The notes below the pieces were generated by a model. It was not told the origin of the DNA and searched no databases. It worked only from the letters and a program-made list of their open reading frames with translations. This document shows, one piece after another, positions 9,946-22,500 of a stretch of 64,000 bases of DNA. Origin of the DNA: Vicia villosa (lineage: Eukaryota; Streptophyta; Magnoliopsida; Fabales; Fabaceae); assembly GCF_029867415.1 (NCBI RefSeq), contig NC_081180.1:150155068-150219067 (forward strand), read 5' to 3'. How positions within the stretch are numbered: position 1 is the first letter of the stretch; the number at the start of each line of letters is the position of its first letter. The position numbers and the translations under genes are program-made.

Positions 9946-11100
9946 TGTCGCGGTGTGAAAAATCTCCAAGCTTAAACAGAATCGCCACTGAAGTTTATTT
10001 ATTTTAAAAGGAAAGAGAAATAAACAATAAAACTCTAAAAAGAAAAAAATGGTCGTTGTAACCAAATTAGGATTCGGGAGTCGGTTATGCAAGGGGAATG
10101 TATTATCACTCTTCATATCCGTTGTACTCAAAAGGAACCATTTATATAGTTTTGTGAAATAATGTTAGAGTGATGTTATTCGTTTCCTTCTGATTATTAT
10201 GTATTATCATAAAAAGAAGCGAAAGATCAAAAAATAGTTTTTGTATTAGAGTGTTTGACGAAATGCTGGATCTCGCTCTTACCTATCTTCTAGTGCGATG
10301 AGGAACTCAAGACTACGTAGTTCTTAGTAGAAAAGAACTATGTGTTAGTTGAGTTTAATGAACAATGTTTAGATCGCATTCTAGCGGTTAAATGTTGCTT
10401 GTATGCTCGCGCGTGGGAGACTTAAGCGTTGGTTTGTATTGTGGTAGAATGGATATGCTTGAATCACATTCTAGGAGTTAAATGTTGCTTGTATGCTCGT
10501 GCATGGGAGGCTTAAGCGTTTATTTGTATATTGATAGAATGTATAAACATGTTCTTTGTGAAAATGTTTTGGATTCGCTCTAAGGCGGAAAAAGAATAGG
10601 TTTGATTGGTTAGATAATTTTTAAGAAGAATACAAGTAACCGTTTGAACAAGGTGTGCACCTTGCGCTCGTTTACCTAAGATTTCAAAAGAATGTGCATC
10701 CAATTTTCCTTTCTCATCCACGTTGGGATTATGAAAAATATTTATGAAATACGAATAACCGTTTGCAACAAAGTGTACCCTTTGCGCTTATTTACTTGGG
10801 GTTTCAAAAGGATGTGCTTCCAATTGTCCTTTTTATTCCAAGTTTACTTATGTATTTTAGGCGGATAGACGAATTCTTATTTTGAACAAAGTGTATGTTG
10901 GGTGAAAATATGGCAAAAGAAAACAGTCTAGAGGGGGTGGATAGACTTTTGAAAACAAAATCAACTGATTCTTCAAATGAGAATAACCAGAGGTTGTTAT
11001 CAGAGTTTGCATGTGGAAGTTTGCACAACGAAAATGTGAAACTATACTCAATTGCCAATTTATCAGTAACTACTCAAATTAGTTTACAAATATCGTAATT
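9946..11100 (-). mobile_element. Tat/Ogre-like LTR fragment
   Basis: It begins TGTCGCGGTGTG on the plus strand, the reverse complement of an LTR 3' end. It carries the block GGATTCGGGAGTCGGTTA (10071-10088) that is shared with the LTRs at 19577, 55844 and (inverted) 28339. A degenerate direct repeat of about 110-120 bp (10636-10715 and 10754-10835) lies inside. Most of the LTR and the whole interior are absent. The right limit is approximate. Confidence 0.55.
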
Positions 11101-12879
11101 CCTCAGATGAAGAAACACAATGTATGCAATTGGATTAATTAGATAAGTCAAGGAATATGATTAAGTAATGAATCAACAAGGTGAATTCTAAAAGCACGAT
11201 GCTTCTTAGATTTCAATCAAATAAATCGCTATTACCAAATTTAAACCTAAGCATGCATACTCTATGAAATTCAAATTCAAGAGTAAGGGATAGAGAGATG
11301 ACACTGGGATTTATAATGGTTTGACTCTATCTTCCTCGCGTGAGTTTACATCCACTTTAATAGTTGTTCCTTTTATTTTGACAAATATCTTGAAAGTATA
11401 TACAATCACCAATCCATAATAATGCTGAGAAAATAATAAATAAAATCTTCAATTTGGATCTTGACTTGTATATGGCATAATGCGAAACTCTTCTACACAA
11501 TCTTTACTTTACAATTTTCCAATATCATCAATTCTGCCACAAGCCTTCGTGTATAGAAATCAACCACTTGATCCTACCAATTCCTTGAGTGGTGAATTGT
11601 ATGAAGATGTAAAAAGAACGTCGTCTTATCCATAGTCTTCCACACAGTCACTACTAAGGCAATTCTTGAGAGAAGTCCTTTTTCTTTTCATTAGAATTTT
11701 TCTACACGAATGACAACATGCCCAATCCTGCAAGAACCTGGAAAACCTTTACCTAATCTTCAAGAACGATTAGTTTCAATACAACGTCTCCCTTAATCAA
11801 TTAACAATCACTCATGATTAAGAAATGAAATTGAAAAAAAGGCTGAAGATGAAAGAATTTTAATTCAAGAGTTTCAAAAGAATTGGTTGATTTTTCACAG
11901 AAATTAACAAAATGACTATGAAAATATTACATGAACAAATGACAAAAGTTTATATATGTGCTAGAGATAAAGCACACAAAAGACTGAAAAATACTGGTTA
12001 GATTCAAATCAAAGTCAATGCAGGTAATGAGTCAAGCGAGCAAGTGAATGGAATAAAGAGATCTAGATTTTTGACCCATTTTGCATTTGATTCGAATCAA
12101 GTACAATGTGTTATTATAATCATAGCCATCGTGATTCGAATCATGTGAAATAATTAATTCAAATCAATTGCTCCAAGAAACTTTGAAAAATACTGAGACG
12201 TTGTGTGATTCGAATCATGTACAAAGTGTGATTCAATCAAATTGGACAGAAGTGACATGAAATTGTCTGATTCGAATAATGTGTAAAAACTGATTCGAAT
12301 AAATTTTTTTGAAATGTTTTGGTCACTTCTATTTGATTTAATTAGAATCAAATTGAGTGAGTAAATGATTGATTTGAATAAAATTGATCAAAACTCAATT
12401 TTTCAAGATTTTAAAGTTTTTCTTTGCACAAGAATTAAAGTTTTTAAACTTAATAAACGATAATAAACGAAAGCGATAAAACAAACAACAAAATAATCAT
12501 ATCAGGGGTGCTCCCACTTCATATGATAAGAACATGCAATGAACCTCCTAGGGATATGCATCTAAAATCTTCCCCTTTTTATGCTTGGCAAGTGTTCACT
12601 TTTAATTGAGTCGACTTTGAGCTGGAAGCAAAAACGCCTGTGCTCCCCCTAAAACATTGCAAACAAACCACAACATAAAATGTATAAAACTAATAATAGA
12701 TTCATTATAACTTCTTCCCCTTTGATAACACTAAAGAGAGATACAACTTTCCATAAGTCTAAGCCAAAAACAAACAACCTTCAAAACTAATTCCAAAAGA
12801 ACTAATGAGCTTAATCAAGGTAAGAAGAATCTACAACAACTAAGATCTGATACAAATATGAAGATAAACATGCTACATG
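11101..12879. other. unassigned AT-rich repeat with GATTCGAATC motifs
   Basis: No coding frame is supportable. Between 12080 and 12375 the palindrome GATTCGAATC and near-copies recur at irregular intervals. Around 12500-12740, phrases such as GCTCCCCCT and TTCCCCTTTGATAACA resemble LTR/PPT flanks of Copia elements, which suggests an old Copia LTR. No ends or target duplications were found apart from those of the nested solo LTR. Confidence 0.35.
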
Positions 12880-13041
12880 TGTAACGCCCCGATAATTTAA
12901 TTAATTATTTAATTAAATTATTTCGGATTAATTGTCAAAGTTGTGAAATGTTGGAATATGTGGATATAAGTTACTATGTTGATGTTGGTTGATAAGTTGA
13001 TTAGTATTGGTAATAATATTAATATAATTATTAGATTATTC

Positions 13042-13444
13042 TGTTGGATAAATAAATCCAGCGTCACCCTTAGGGATTCGAATGGGCTTAACATCCCAAC
13101 CCGTGGCGCCTAGAGAGAGCTTACAAACCTCGATTTAGGTGCAGCCCCTGAGGGCTCATACTATAAGGAAATAAAGTTGCGCCCTCACTAACAGCAATTG
13201 CTTTAAGCGCAGTGGTAAGCGCTTGATCCTACAAGTGGTATCAGAGCATGGTCATGGGTTCGAATCCCCCCGGCTGACACTAGGGGGGAGATTGTTGGAT
13301 AAATAAATCCAGCGTCACCGTTAGGGATTCGAATGGGCTTAACATCCCAACCCATGGCGCCTAGAGAGAGCTTACAAACCTCGCTTTAGGTGCAACCCCT
13401 GAGGACTCATACTATAAGGAAATAAAGTTGCGCCCTCACTAATA
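13042..13444 (+). mobile_element. TRIM (miniature LTR retrotransposon)
   Basis: Two direct repeats start TGTTGGATAAATAAATCC (13042 and 13293) and agree over 152 bp with about six differences. A primer-binding site TGGTATCAGAGC, complementary to the initiator tRNA-Met 3' end, lies at 13236-13247. A G-rich polypurine tract AGGGGGGAGAT precedes the second repeat. If the LTR ends at 13233 (CCTACA, two bases before the PBS) it is 192 bp, and the right copy lacks its last 40 bp. There is no coding capacity. No clear target duplication was found. It is nested in the solo LTR. Confidence 0.75.
13201..13275 (+). other. tRNA-like segment inside the TRIM
   Basis: An A-box-like AAGCGCAGTGGTAAGCGC (13206-13223) and a perfect B-box-like GGTTCGAATCC (13258-13268) have tRNA-like spacing. 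The primer-binding site lies between them. No cloverleaf acceptor stem is evident, so it is not a functional tRNA gene. Confidence 0.45.
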
Positions 13445-14938
13445 TGATGAATTTAGTTGAATTGCCTCCAATTGTTGGTGATGGCAAATGTTGATAAGTT
13501 GTATGTTGTTGTTGAATTCATTGTTGTTGTTGTAGGCCCTTTGGCCAATGATGATTGAATTGAGTTGTTGTTGTTGATGCGTTGATTAAGTTATTTTGCA
13601 GTTGCCGATCTTGTGACCCATGTTGATTAAGTTGTTGCATTTTATCGTTGTTAAGTTGGTGTTGTCGTTATTGTCGCATGCATAGCATAACATTATTAAT
13701 TTGACCAGGTTTGGCAATTTTAAGTTGGAGCTAATGCTCACCACGTTGGCCTAGATTGGCAAAATAAGTTGAAGGTTTATGCCTTGTTGACGCTTCCATA
13801 ACCTGGCGGATTTTCAAGTTGGGAGTTCTGCTCCAATGGTACCACATGCATATGCATAGTTGAGTCGCATCTGGAGTTGCATGTTATTTGAGGTTTCTAT
13901 TAAGTTATGATATTTTGATGTTGTATATATTAAGTTGTTGCTGTTAAGAAGTTGTTATTATTATTAAGTTGTTGTTGGTGTTAAGTTGTTGTTGTGGTTT
14001 TTATGTTGATGGTTGATTTAATGTTGTTGCTGTTGTAATTAAGTTGTTGTTGTGGTTTTTATGTTGATGGTTGATTTAATGTTGTTGCTGTTAACAAGTT
14101 GTGCTGATTTAAGTCTGTTTGTTACTTGTTGTATAATTGTTGTATGAAGTGGTGAAATTAAGTATGATCTATATCTCCTATAATATTTATCATGCATTCA
14201 TTTTTATTGTAAGATATCTCACCCCTTCTGTTTTATTGTAAGAAATTAAGTATGATCTATATCTCCTATAATATTTAAGTATGATCTATGCTGGTAACGT
14301 GCAAGTGATACGCAGTGATGAAGATTTAGTAGCTTCATCGAGTCCAAGTTGGTGCGTTGCTCTGATACGTAGCACTCGGGGGGTGTTTATGTTGTTGTTC
14401 CTATGTTATTATTACTGTAGTTGTTTAATAATTATAATTTAGATTTGGTGTTAGTTGAATAAATATTGTTAAATGATTTCTAAGTTAAAATTTATGAATT
14501 TCGCTACGTTATTATTAAAAGAAGTTGTTTTGTGGTTATAAGAAGGAAGGAGGTTGTCAATTGTCTTTTGAATGCTATGTATCTATGTTGAGTGAAATAC
14601 AGGTTAAATTTTATGTTGAAATGTGATACCCTGAATATATTGAAAAGTTTTTAAATACTCTTATTTTTTTTTGTACTATAATTTACCGGGTAGATTTGGG
14701 GTGTTGCAACATGCATCAAAATACAACATAGACATGCAACAACAATATTCAATCAACATCATATAATAGTGATCAAAAGACCAAGTAAGCGAATACATTA
14801 GAAAGATAAATAATGCATGAACAATTATACAAATGCTTAAATGCACATGATTAACACTTCACAATTAAAAGACTTAAATGCAAAAAAAATCAATCAAAGA
14901 CATGTTGAAGGAATGAACGAGTAAAATAGAGAGATAAA

Positions 14939-15387
14939 TGTAACATCTCAATTTTTTATTTATTGATTTAACTTGAATTATTTATGTATTTATATATTTT
15001 ATTTAAGTATTATGGGTGGTAATTAAATAAATAAGAGTGGTAAGGATGTATGTTCGTGAGATGAGAGTGTTGATAGAGAATATAAGTTGGTTAAAATAAT
15101 TTAGAATTAATTAAAATTATTTTTAATAATTAAATAATAGAATATTATTTGATTAAATTGAGAAAATAGGAAGTTTGGACTTAATTTGAGAATATTAGGG
15201 GATTTTAATAAAATTAGAATTATTAATTTAATTAAATTTTTCGGAATTTGGAGAGATTAGTAATTTTATGGATTAATTAAATAAAAATAAATGATAGAAT
15301 ATAAAGGGTTGAGATTTTAATGGAATTAAAATGAGAATATAGATATTATAGTGACTGTGAGAATAAGTGAAGGTAGTAAGAATATAG
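14939..15387 (+). mobile_element. 5' fragment of a Gypsy LTR
   Basis: It begins TGTAACATCTC and stays AT-rich until a second LTR start (TGTAACGCC) interrupts it at 15388. It looks like a related chromovirus LTR split by the next element. Confidence 0.45.
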
Positions 15388-17030
15388 TGTAACGCCTATT
15401 TATTTTATTTAATTACTTAATTATTTGGTTGTGAATTATTTAATAGAATTGTGATTTATTTATTTATGGATTTGTGTTGTTGGAGGGGTGTATGTCTAAA
15501 AGTGTGAAAGCATAAAGGTGTGACTAGACATTATTGTTTATGCTATTTTATTAGAAGTTGAATAATAATAATAATAATAATAATAGAATAAATGATTAAA
15601 TAATTAATTGGGCATATGTTGTGTTAGCATAAAAAATAGTGGGGTGTTGTTGTTAAGCCCAATAGTGAGGTAGAAGTTAGTAAGGGGTTAGCTAAAAATA
15701 AGAGAGAAAAGAGAGTTGGGAAGAGGAAAGTTAGACAAAACGTGAAAAAGAGAAGTTATCGTAGAAGAGGAGAAGAGGCATAAAAAGGCTAGAGAAATGA
15801 ATCCATTGTAAGAGTAGGGAATCTCCAATCCAAGATAAGGGTGAGGTTCTAACTCTATAAGGATGGATATGATGATTTGTAGATAGGTTGGGATTTTGAT
15901 TTCTATGTTGATGTTCTTAGGTTTTGAATAGGAAATCCATAGAATTGATAATTGATGCATGTTTGATGACAATTACTTGTTTCTATGTGATGTATATGTG
16001 TTGTATGATTCCTATCTTGTGAGCTTGGATCTTGTTGTTGATTTTCACAAAATTCCATGTTTTGACCGTAAATTCGGTGTCGAAAGTGACGTTATAGAAT
16101 TGCGTTTTTATGATCTCAATTGATGTTATATGAGTAGAGGAACGTGAATATATGATTCTTTCATAAAATTGGGTTGTATAGGATGGGTTTTTTGGGGGGG
16201 GGAAGTGGCTTGGACAGTAGCTGGCAGTAGCTGAGTTTTTCTGCATAATCGATATTTCGCTTAGCAAGCTAAGGGAACTTAGCGAGATCTGGAAGAAAAG
16301 TTTATATTTTTCAAAACTGAATCAGGTCTTGTATACTAATGGTTTAACATGATTTTTAGTGAATTTTCCATACTTTTCTAGAAATGTTTGACTGGTCTTT
16401 GAGCCGATTTTTATGAAAACCGAATACTTGAATTTTCTAAGTTTATGCATTGGAATTGATGATTGTTTGAGAAAGACATCTTGAATATTGTTTACTGATT
16501 GTTGTTTATAAGCATATGAAGTAGTTGTATGATGACGATGAGATGATGGCCTTTATTGGCTTTTGTAGAAGGCTTATGCCTTGTTATTGCATGTCAGTGT
16601 AACATACATTGCATTATTGAGGGCTTATGCTTTGTTGTTGGCCTAGATTGGCAAGTTATTATGGGCTTATGTCCTGTTGCTGCCTCTATTTATTGGCATT
16701 ATGTTGAGGGTTCATGCCCTGTTGGTACCACATGCATCTGAGTCGGTATTGGTCTCATTATATTTTATAACCAATGAAGTGATAACAAGTTGTTTGTGTT
16801 GAATACTTGCATTTTACATATTGATGGATGATGATAGTTTTGTGAAGTCGGTGAGATATGTATGACCTTATTCTTCATATGCTTGTTATCATACGTTTGT
16901 TTATATTGTTATGATATCTCACTCATTCTGTTTGCATGTTGCCTTTATATGGGTAACATGCAGGTGATCAGGAGTGAAGGATGGTTACCTTCAGTTAGTT
17001 CGATTCAGCGTCGTTGCTCTAATATGTAAT
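15388..17030 (+). mobile_element. LTR of Tekay-type chromovirus, fused to pol
   Basis: It starts TGTAACGCC and contains the phrases GGCTTATGCCTTGTT, GGTACCACATGCAT, ATGATATCTCAC and GGTAACATGCAGGTGATC, shared with the solo LTR at 12880. Near 17030 the LTR passes straight into pol sequence. The LTR 3' end, PBS, gag and most of the protease are therefore deleted. An (AAT)n stretch lies at about 15557-15585. Confidence 0.6.
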
Positions 17031-19576
17031 ACTATGGAAGAAATGATAGCTTCGTTATCTATTAAGAACCAGGCTACAATTGATGAATTACAAGTGGTAC
17101 ATGAATTTCCTGAAGTTTTTCCCAACGAGATTCCCGATGTAACGCCAGAAAGAGAAGTTGAATTTGCTATTGATCTTGTCTGTGGTACCAGGTCTGTTTC
17201 CATGGCACCATACAGGATGTTAGAATCTGAGTTGGAAGATTTGATGAAGCAATTGGAGGATTTACTTAAGAAGAAGTTCGTGAGACCAAGTGTATCGCCT
17301 TGGGGAGATCTGGTGTTGCTAATGAAAAAGAAAGACTAAAGTATGAGGCTGTGTGTTGATTATAGGCAGTTAAATAAAGTAACAATCAAGAACAAGTATT
17401 CACTTCCGACAATAGATGACTTGATGGATCAATTGGTGGGTGCACGTGTGTTTAGCAAGATTGACTTGAGATCAGGTTATCACCAGATTAGAGTGAACGA
17501 TGGAGATATTCAGAAAACAAATTTCACAACCCGATACAGGCATTGTGAGTATTTGGTGATTCCTTTCGATGTTACTAACGCTCCGGGAGTATTTATGGAA
17601 TATATGAATCGCATCTTTCATACTTACTTCTGGTGGTATCCATTGATGATATTCTGATTTACTCTAAGTCGGAAGAAGACCATGCCAAACATTTGAGAGT
17701 GGTATTGCAGGTTTTGAAAGAGAAGAAGTTTAATTCAAAGTTGTCCAAATGTGAATTTTGGTTAGAGAGGGTGAGTTTTCTTGGTCATGTCATTTCAGGT
17801 AGTGGCATTGTTGTGGATCCATCCAAAGTAAATGCAGTGTTGCAGTGGGAAACTCCAAAATCGGTCACGGAGATTAGAAGCTTTTTGGAGCTGGCTGGTT
17901 ATAATAGGAGATTTACCGTGAGATTTTCGAAGTTAGCACTTCCGTTAACGCAACTTACTTGCAAAGGTAAAGCGTTTGAGTGGGATATTCAATGTGAAGA
18001 AATTTTTGCCGAGCTGAAGAAAAGGTTGACAACAGCTCTAATTTTAATATTACCTAATCTTGGAAAATCTTTTATTGTGTATTATGATGCTTCTAAAGTG
18101 GTCTTAGGCGGTGTGCTTATGCAGAATGATGTAGTAGCTTACGCGTCGAGACAGTTGAGGATTCATGAAAGGAATTATCCTACGCATGATTTGGAACTAG
18201 CCACAATAGTATTCCTGTTGAAAATTTGGAGACATTATCTTTATGGTTCTAGATTTGAAGTATTCAGCGACCATAAAAGTTTGAAATATTTGTTTGATCA
18301 AAAGGAGTTGAATTTGACGCAAAACAGGTGGCTAGAATTGTTAAAAGACTATGACTTTGGCTTGAATTATCATCCGGGTAAAGCTAATGTTGTAGTCGAT
18401 GCCTTTAGCCGGAAGACATTGTATATGTCAACGATGATGATTAAGGAATTAGAATTAATTAAATAGTTCAGAGACTTGAGTTTAGTTTGCGAGAGGACAC
18501 CGCAGAGTGTTATGTTTGGAATGCTAAAAATTAATAGTGATTTCTTAACTAGAATTAAAGAAGCCCAAAAGTTGGATATGTAATTAGTAGATGTGATGGT
18601 TGGAGGTAATCAATTAGAAGATAGTGACTTTAGAATGGATGAATAAGATGTGCTAGGTTTCGCGGTAGAATTTGTATTCCAGATGATGGCTATATGAAGA
18701 AGATGATCCTTGAGGAAGGTCACTGAAGCAGTTTGAGTATTCATCCCGGGACTACTAAAATGTATCAAGATTTGAAGAAATTATTTTGGTGTCCCAGGTT
18801 GAAACGTGATGTAGCACAATTTGTGTATGCGTGTTTGACTTGTCACAAGTCGAAGGTCGAACATCAAAAACCTGCAGGATTGATGCAAATGTTAGACGTT
18901 TCAGAATGGAAATGGGATAGTATACCGATGGATTGTGTGACAGGGCTTCCCAGTACTCCTAAAGGGAATGATATGATTTGGGTGATTGTTGATCGGTTGA
19001 CAAAATCGGCTCATTTCATTCCGGTTTATATCAGTTTTCCTGTATCGAAGTTGGCAGAGAATTATATCCGTGTGGTTGTGAAGCTTCATGGTGTTCCATC
19101 AAGTATTGTGTTGGATAAAGATCTGAGATTTACCTCTAAGTTTTGGAAAATTTTGCAAGACGTGTTAGGCTCTAAGATAAAGTTGAGTTCTGCGTATCAT
19201 CCACAGGCTCTAAGAGGACTATTCACTCATTAGAGGACTTGTTGAGAGCTTGTGTTCTTGAGCAGGGAGGTTCGTGGGATACTTACCTCCCTCTGATAGA
19301 ATTCACTTGTAATAACAATTTCCATTCTAGTATTGGAATAGCTCATTTTGAAGCTTTGTACGGTCGAAGGTGTAGGACTTTATTGTGTTGGTATGAATTC
19401 AATGAGAGTGTAGATCTTGGATCTGAAATTGCCAGACAGACTACCTAAAAGGTGAAACTAATATGGGAAGATGAAATCTTCCTAGAGCAGACAGAAGAGT
19501 TACCATGATAAGAGGAGAAAAGATCTTGAATTTCAAGCAGGTGACCATGTATTTTTAAGAGTCACTCCGGTGACAG
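17031..19576 (+). pseudogene. Tekay-type chromovirus pol (RT-RNase H-integrase), broken
   Basis: The region opens at the protease-RT linker (FPEVFPNEIPDVTPEREVEF). RT motifs include [32 protein letters not shown] and, after a frameshift at about 17630, [11 protein letters not shown]. RNase H shows [18 protein letters not shown] and [11 protein letters not shown]. Integrase shows the zinc-finger CLTCHKSK, WDSIPMDCVTGLP and the second-Asp region near LDKDLRFTSKFW. Damage includes a stop at 17337-17339, another at 18463-18465, a loss plus frameshift at 19210 that removes the DGQTE-like motif with the catalytic Glu, and stops after 19446. The chromodomain is absent because an Ogre-type LTR cuts in at 19577. 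Family assignment is from motif recognition. Confidence 0.85.
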
Positions 19577-22500
19577 TGTCGCTACCGCTAAAAATGGATC
19601 AGAGTCGCCACTAATATATTCATCCCATCATGGGAAAGGAATATCAGAAACCTAACTCGGAATAAGAACAAGGTCTTTCGACCAGAGAACAGGGCACGGG
19701 AGTCGGTTACGCGAGGGGAAGGTGCTAGCATCCCTCACGCCCATCGTACTCGATGGTATCCACCTATGTTTGTTTCTATCTAAAGGGTGTATATCTATGT
19801 CTAAACCTAAATGCGAATGAATGCAAAAGAAATACGGGGAAAAGAAGGAATTATTTATAAGTGTGCTCGCTTAGGCCCCGCGACCCAATGCCTACGTATC
19901 CCTTACAAGGAATCAGAGCGACCGTAGTTCGGCTCAAGATTTTCTATGTTTTTGTGTTTTTTAGGTGAACAGAGGTTAAAGTCGCACTCCACGATGCTCG
20001 ACCTTTGGAGACTTATACGCCTAGTTATGGAATGGATTCAACATGTTCTTAAGAATGCCACAAGGGCGAGAGATAGAAGAGAGTTTGAGCGTTTCGAGGA
20101 AATCCCTAAAGCAAGGGAAACTCGAGTTACTCTATGGTTTGTGTTTTTTTAGAATTTGGGAACTTACGCCCGAATGGAACCCTAAAGCAAGGGAAATCCA
20201 GGCACTCGAATGATTCCCTAAAGCAAGGGAGATCCAAGCTTCCATTCCCTTTTTAGTGATTTTCACTTTTTTATTAATGTTTTAGATGTTTTCTTTGGTA
20301 TTTTTTAAAGGGATTTTATTTCAAGTATTTATTAGATGTTTTAGTGTTGAAAGAAGAAAAAGAATGAAAAGGGGGAGACTAACCTAAGTTCTAAACCTAG
20401 TGTTATCCTAATTCTAATTCTAAAGTTAACATCTAAGAGGAATTAGCTAAGAATAGAGTTGTTTTAACAACTAGGGGCGTTTTGGGTATTTGCAAAATAT
20501 AGAAGATATTCACAAAAATAAGAGAAGTAAAACTTTAAACTATTAAAGAAAATATTCACAAGCAATTTTGCATTTTTTATCATGTTGAAACTATTTTTAA
20601 GAATTGAAACTAAAAATTATGTATTTTTATTATTTATTAACCAATCAAAATTTGAAGAAAAATAACAAACAAGTCAATTAAATTCTAAAAAAGAACTAAG
20701 TATCCTAAAATTATAATTGGTTAGCAAATGTATTTTTTATCATTATTTTTATTCCAAAGAAAAATTGAGTCATGAATGAAAAATTAGAAGAGAAACAATT
20801 TTTACAAAAAAAGAAGAAATTCTGTACATACAGGGGGTGTGAAAGCATTTTTATCACTGAACTGAGTTCTTTACAAATGGCATATGGGCCTGATTAAGAG
20901 AGGGTGCGAGAATCAGAAGTGGCGCCAGGCCCTGTCTCAAAACGTGGCCCAGACTGTTTTGTTATTCTATTTTTATTTCAGTCCACATTTATTTCCTTTT
21001 AGCAAATGGTATACATGAAGAGAAATATCTAACATGGCCTAGCAACGTATATCAACTGGTGCAGTGAAATTTAAGTCACTAAAGACAAAAACGCTCTCAG
21101 CCAATCAGAATGCACCAACACACCTGCCAATCATTATAATAAAACAAAAAAAGCAAATAATATGGAAAATAAGCCAGCGCATGGATGACACGCGTCTGCC
21201 ATAAGCAAAAAATCAAGAAAATCAGCTGGCGGCCGGAGATGGCCTCCGTCATCTTCTCCGGCGAAAGCCCTACCGGAATCAGACCAAAATTTCCAGAAAT
21301 TTAAAGGACCGGCATCGTTCAACTCGGAATTCATCACTGAGTATGGATCTATACTTCGTTTTCAACAACGCTTCCTCTATCATATCAACCGGAACCAAAT
21401 CATATACACTAGTTACAAAGGTTTCTACCAAAACGCAACCTAAACTCGTCCTCATGTCCACACACATCTATAGGACTCCACTGCACAATCTAACATCTAG
21501 CCAGCACACATTTCACATTAAGTGCAAGAATCATGTAATTTGCGCATGAAAACGAGATCATATTTATACAGATGCATTCATCCTATTCACTATCACTACG
21601 ATGCCAAGAGAGACATGAAAACTTACTTGTTGTTGAACTTCGAGCAGCAGAACAAGAACTCTCGGTGTAGATCTAAACTCCGATGCGTGTCAACGATTGG
21701 AGGAGCTTTGATCTTGAGAAATGAACTCCGAATTTGCGGTGGATTCAGGAGCTCGATGGTGAAGTGAGCTTCTTCAAGACGCCATTAACGTTGCTGTAGT
21801 TAATTGAAGTTTGGAGATCGCAACGAAGATGATGATGGAGATGTGATGAAGGTGGTTGTGGTGGAGTTTTGATCGGAGGGTGGTTAGTTATGGTGGACGG
21901 AGAAGTTTGTTGGAGTTTCTTAGGGTGGCCGGAGAAGTTTGTTGTGGTGGAGATGAGGTAGAAGGAGAAGAGGAGAACAATGAGAGGAGAGTGTGAAGTG
22001 TGATGGATCTGAAAAAGTGAAGTTGGAACGAGCAAGAGAGTGAGAAGAGAATAAGAGTGAATGTGAAGATTGAGGAAAATGGAGGTGAGTGCGTGAGGTT
22101 CTTTGTGAAGGGTATACATTTATATAGTGTGAGATACAAGTGTTATGGTGAGGATTCTTTGGAGTGGGACCTTTTTAAGACTTAGTGAACAAGGGTTGGT
22201 ATTTGTAGTAACTCTTCTCTTGCTTTTCACGTACAGTATTTTGCATGGCTAGATGTGGAACTTTTCAACACCTCATATGAATACAACCCCGGAACCCCAC
22301 TTTGAATACCTATATCTCCAGCTATGGACCTTCAAACAATTCCCTCTTGGTATCAACTTAAGGAGTTCATGGCATAGAGCAATTTTGGTGTTGGGTAATT
22401 CTTGAATCAATGCTTAGAAATGGAGTAAAGATGGTTTGAAACTCATGGACAACACCACTGCGCGCGCATGACTTAAACTGGCCTCAGGAACTTGGCAAAA

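Larger units (their letters stand above)
12880..14708 (+). mobile_element. solo LTR of a Ty3/Gypsy chromovirus-type element
   Basis: It starts TGTAACGCCCC and ends GGGGTGTTGCA, and is flanked by a perfect 5-bp target duplication ACATG (12875-12879 and 14709-14713). No internal region remains, so this is a solo LTR left by unequal recombination. Its sequence shares phrases (GGCCTAGATTGGCAA, GGTACCACATGCAT, GATATCTCAC) with the LTR of the Tekay-type element at 15388. Its 1829 bp include a nested miniature element of about 400 bp. Confidence 0.85.

Noticed and set aside
13201..13275. Functional tRNA gene
   Set aside because: A and B boxes are present, but no acceptor stem or plausible anticodon arm could be drawn.
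21745..22119. 124-codon Pro/Thr/Ser-rich minus-strand ORF
   Set aside because: Low-complexity translation inside an LTR with an overlapping similar frame; no domain.
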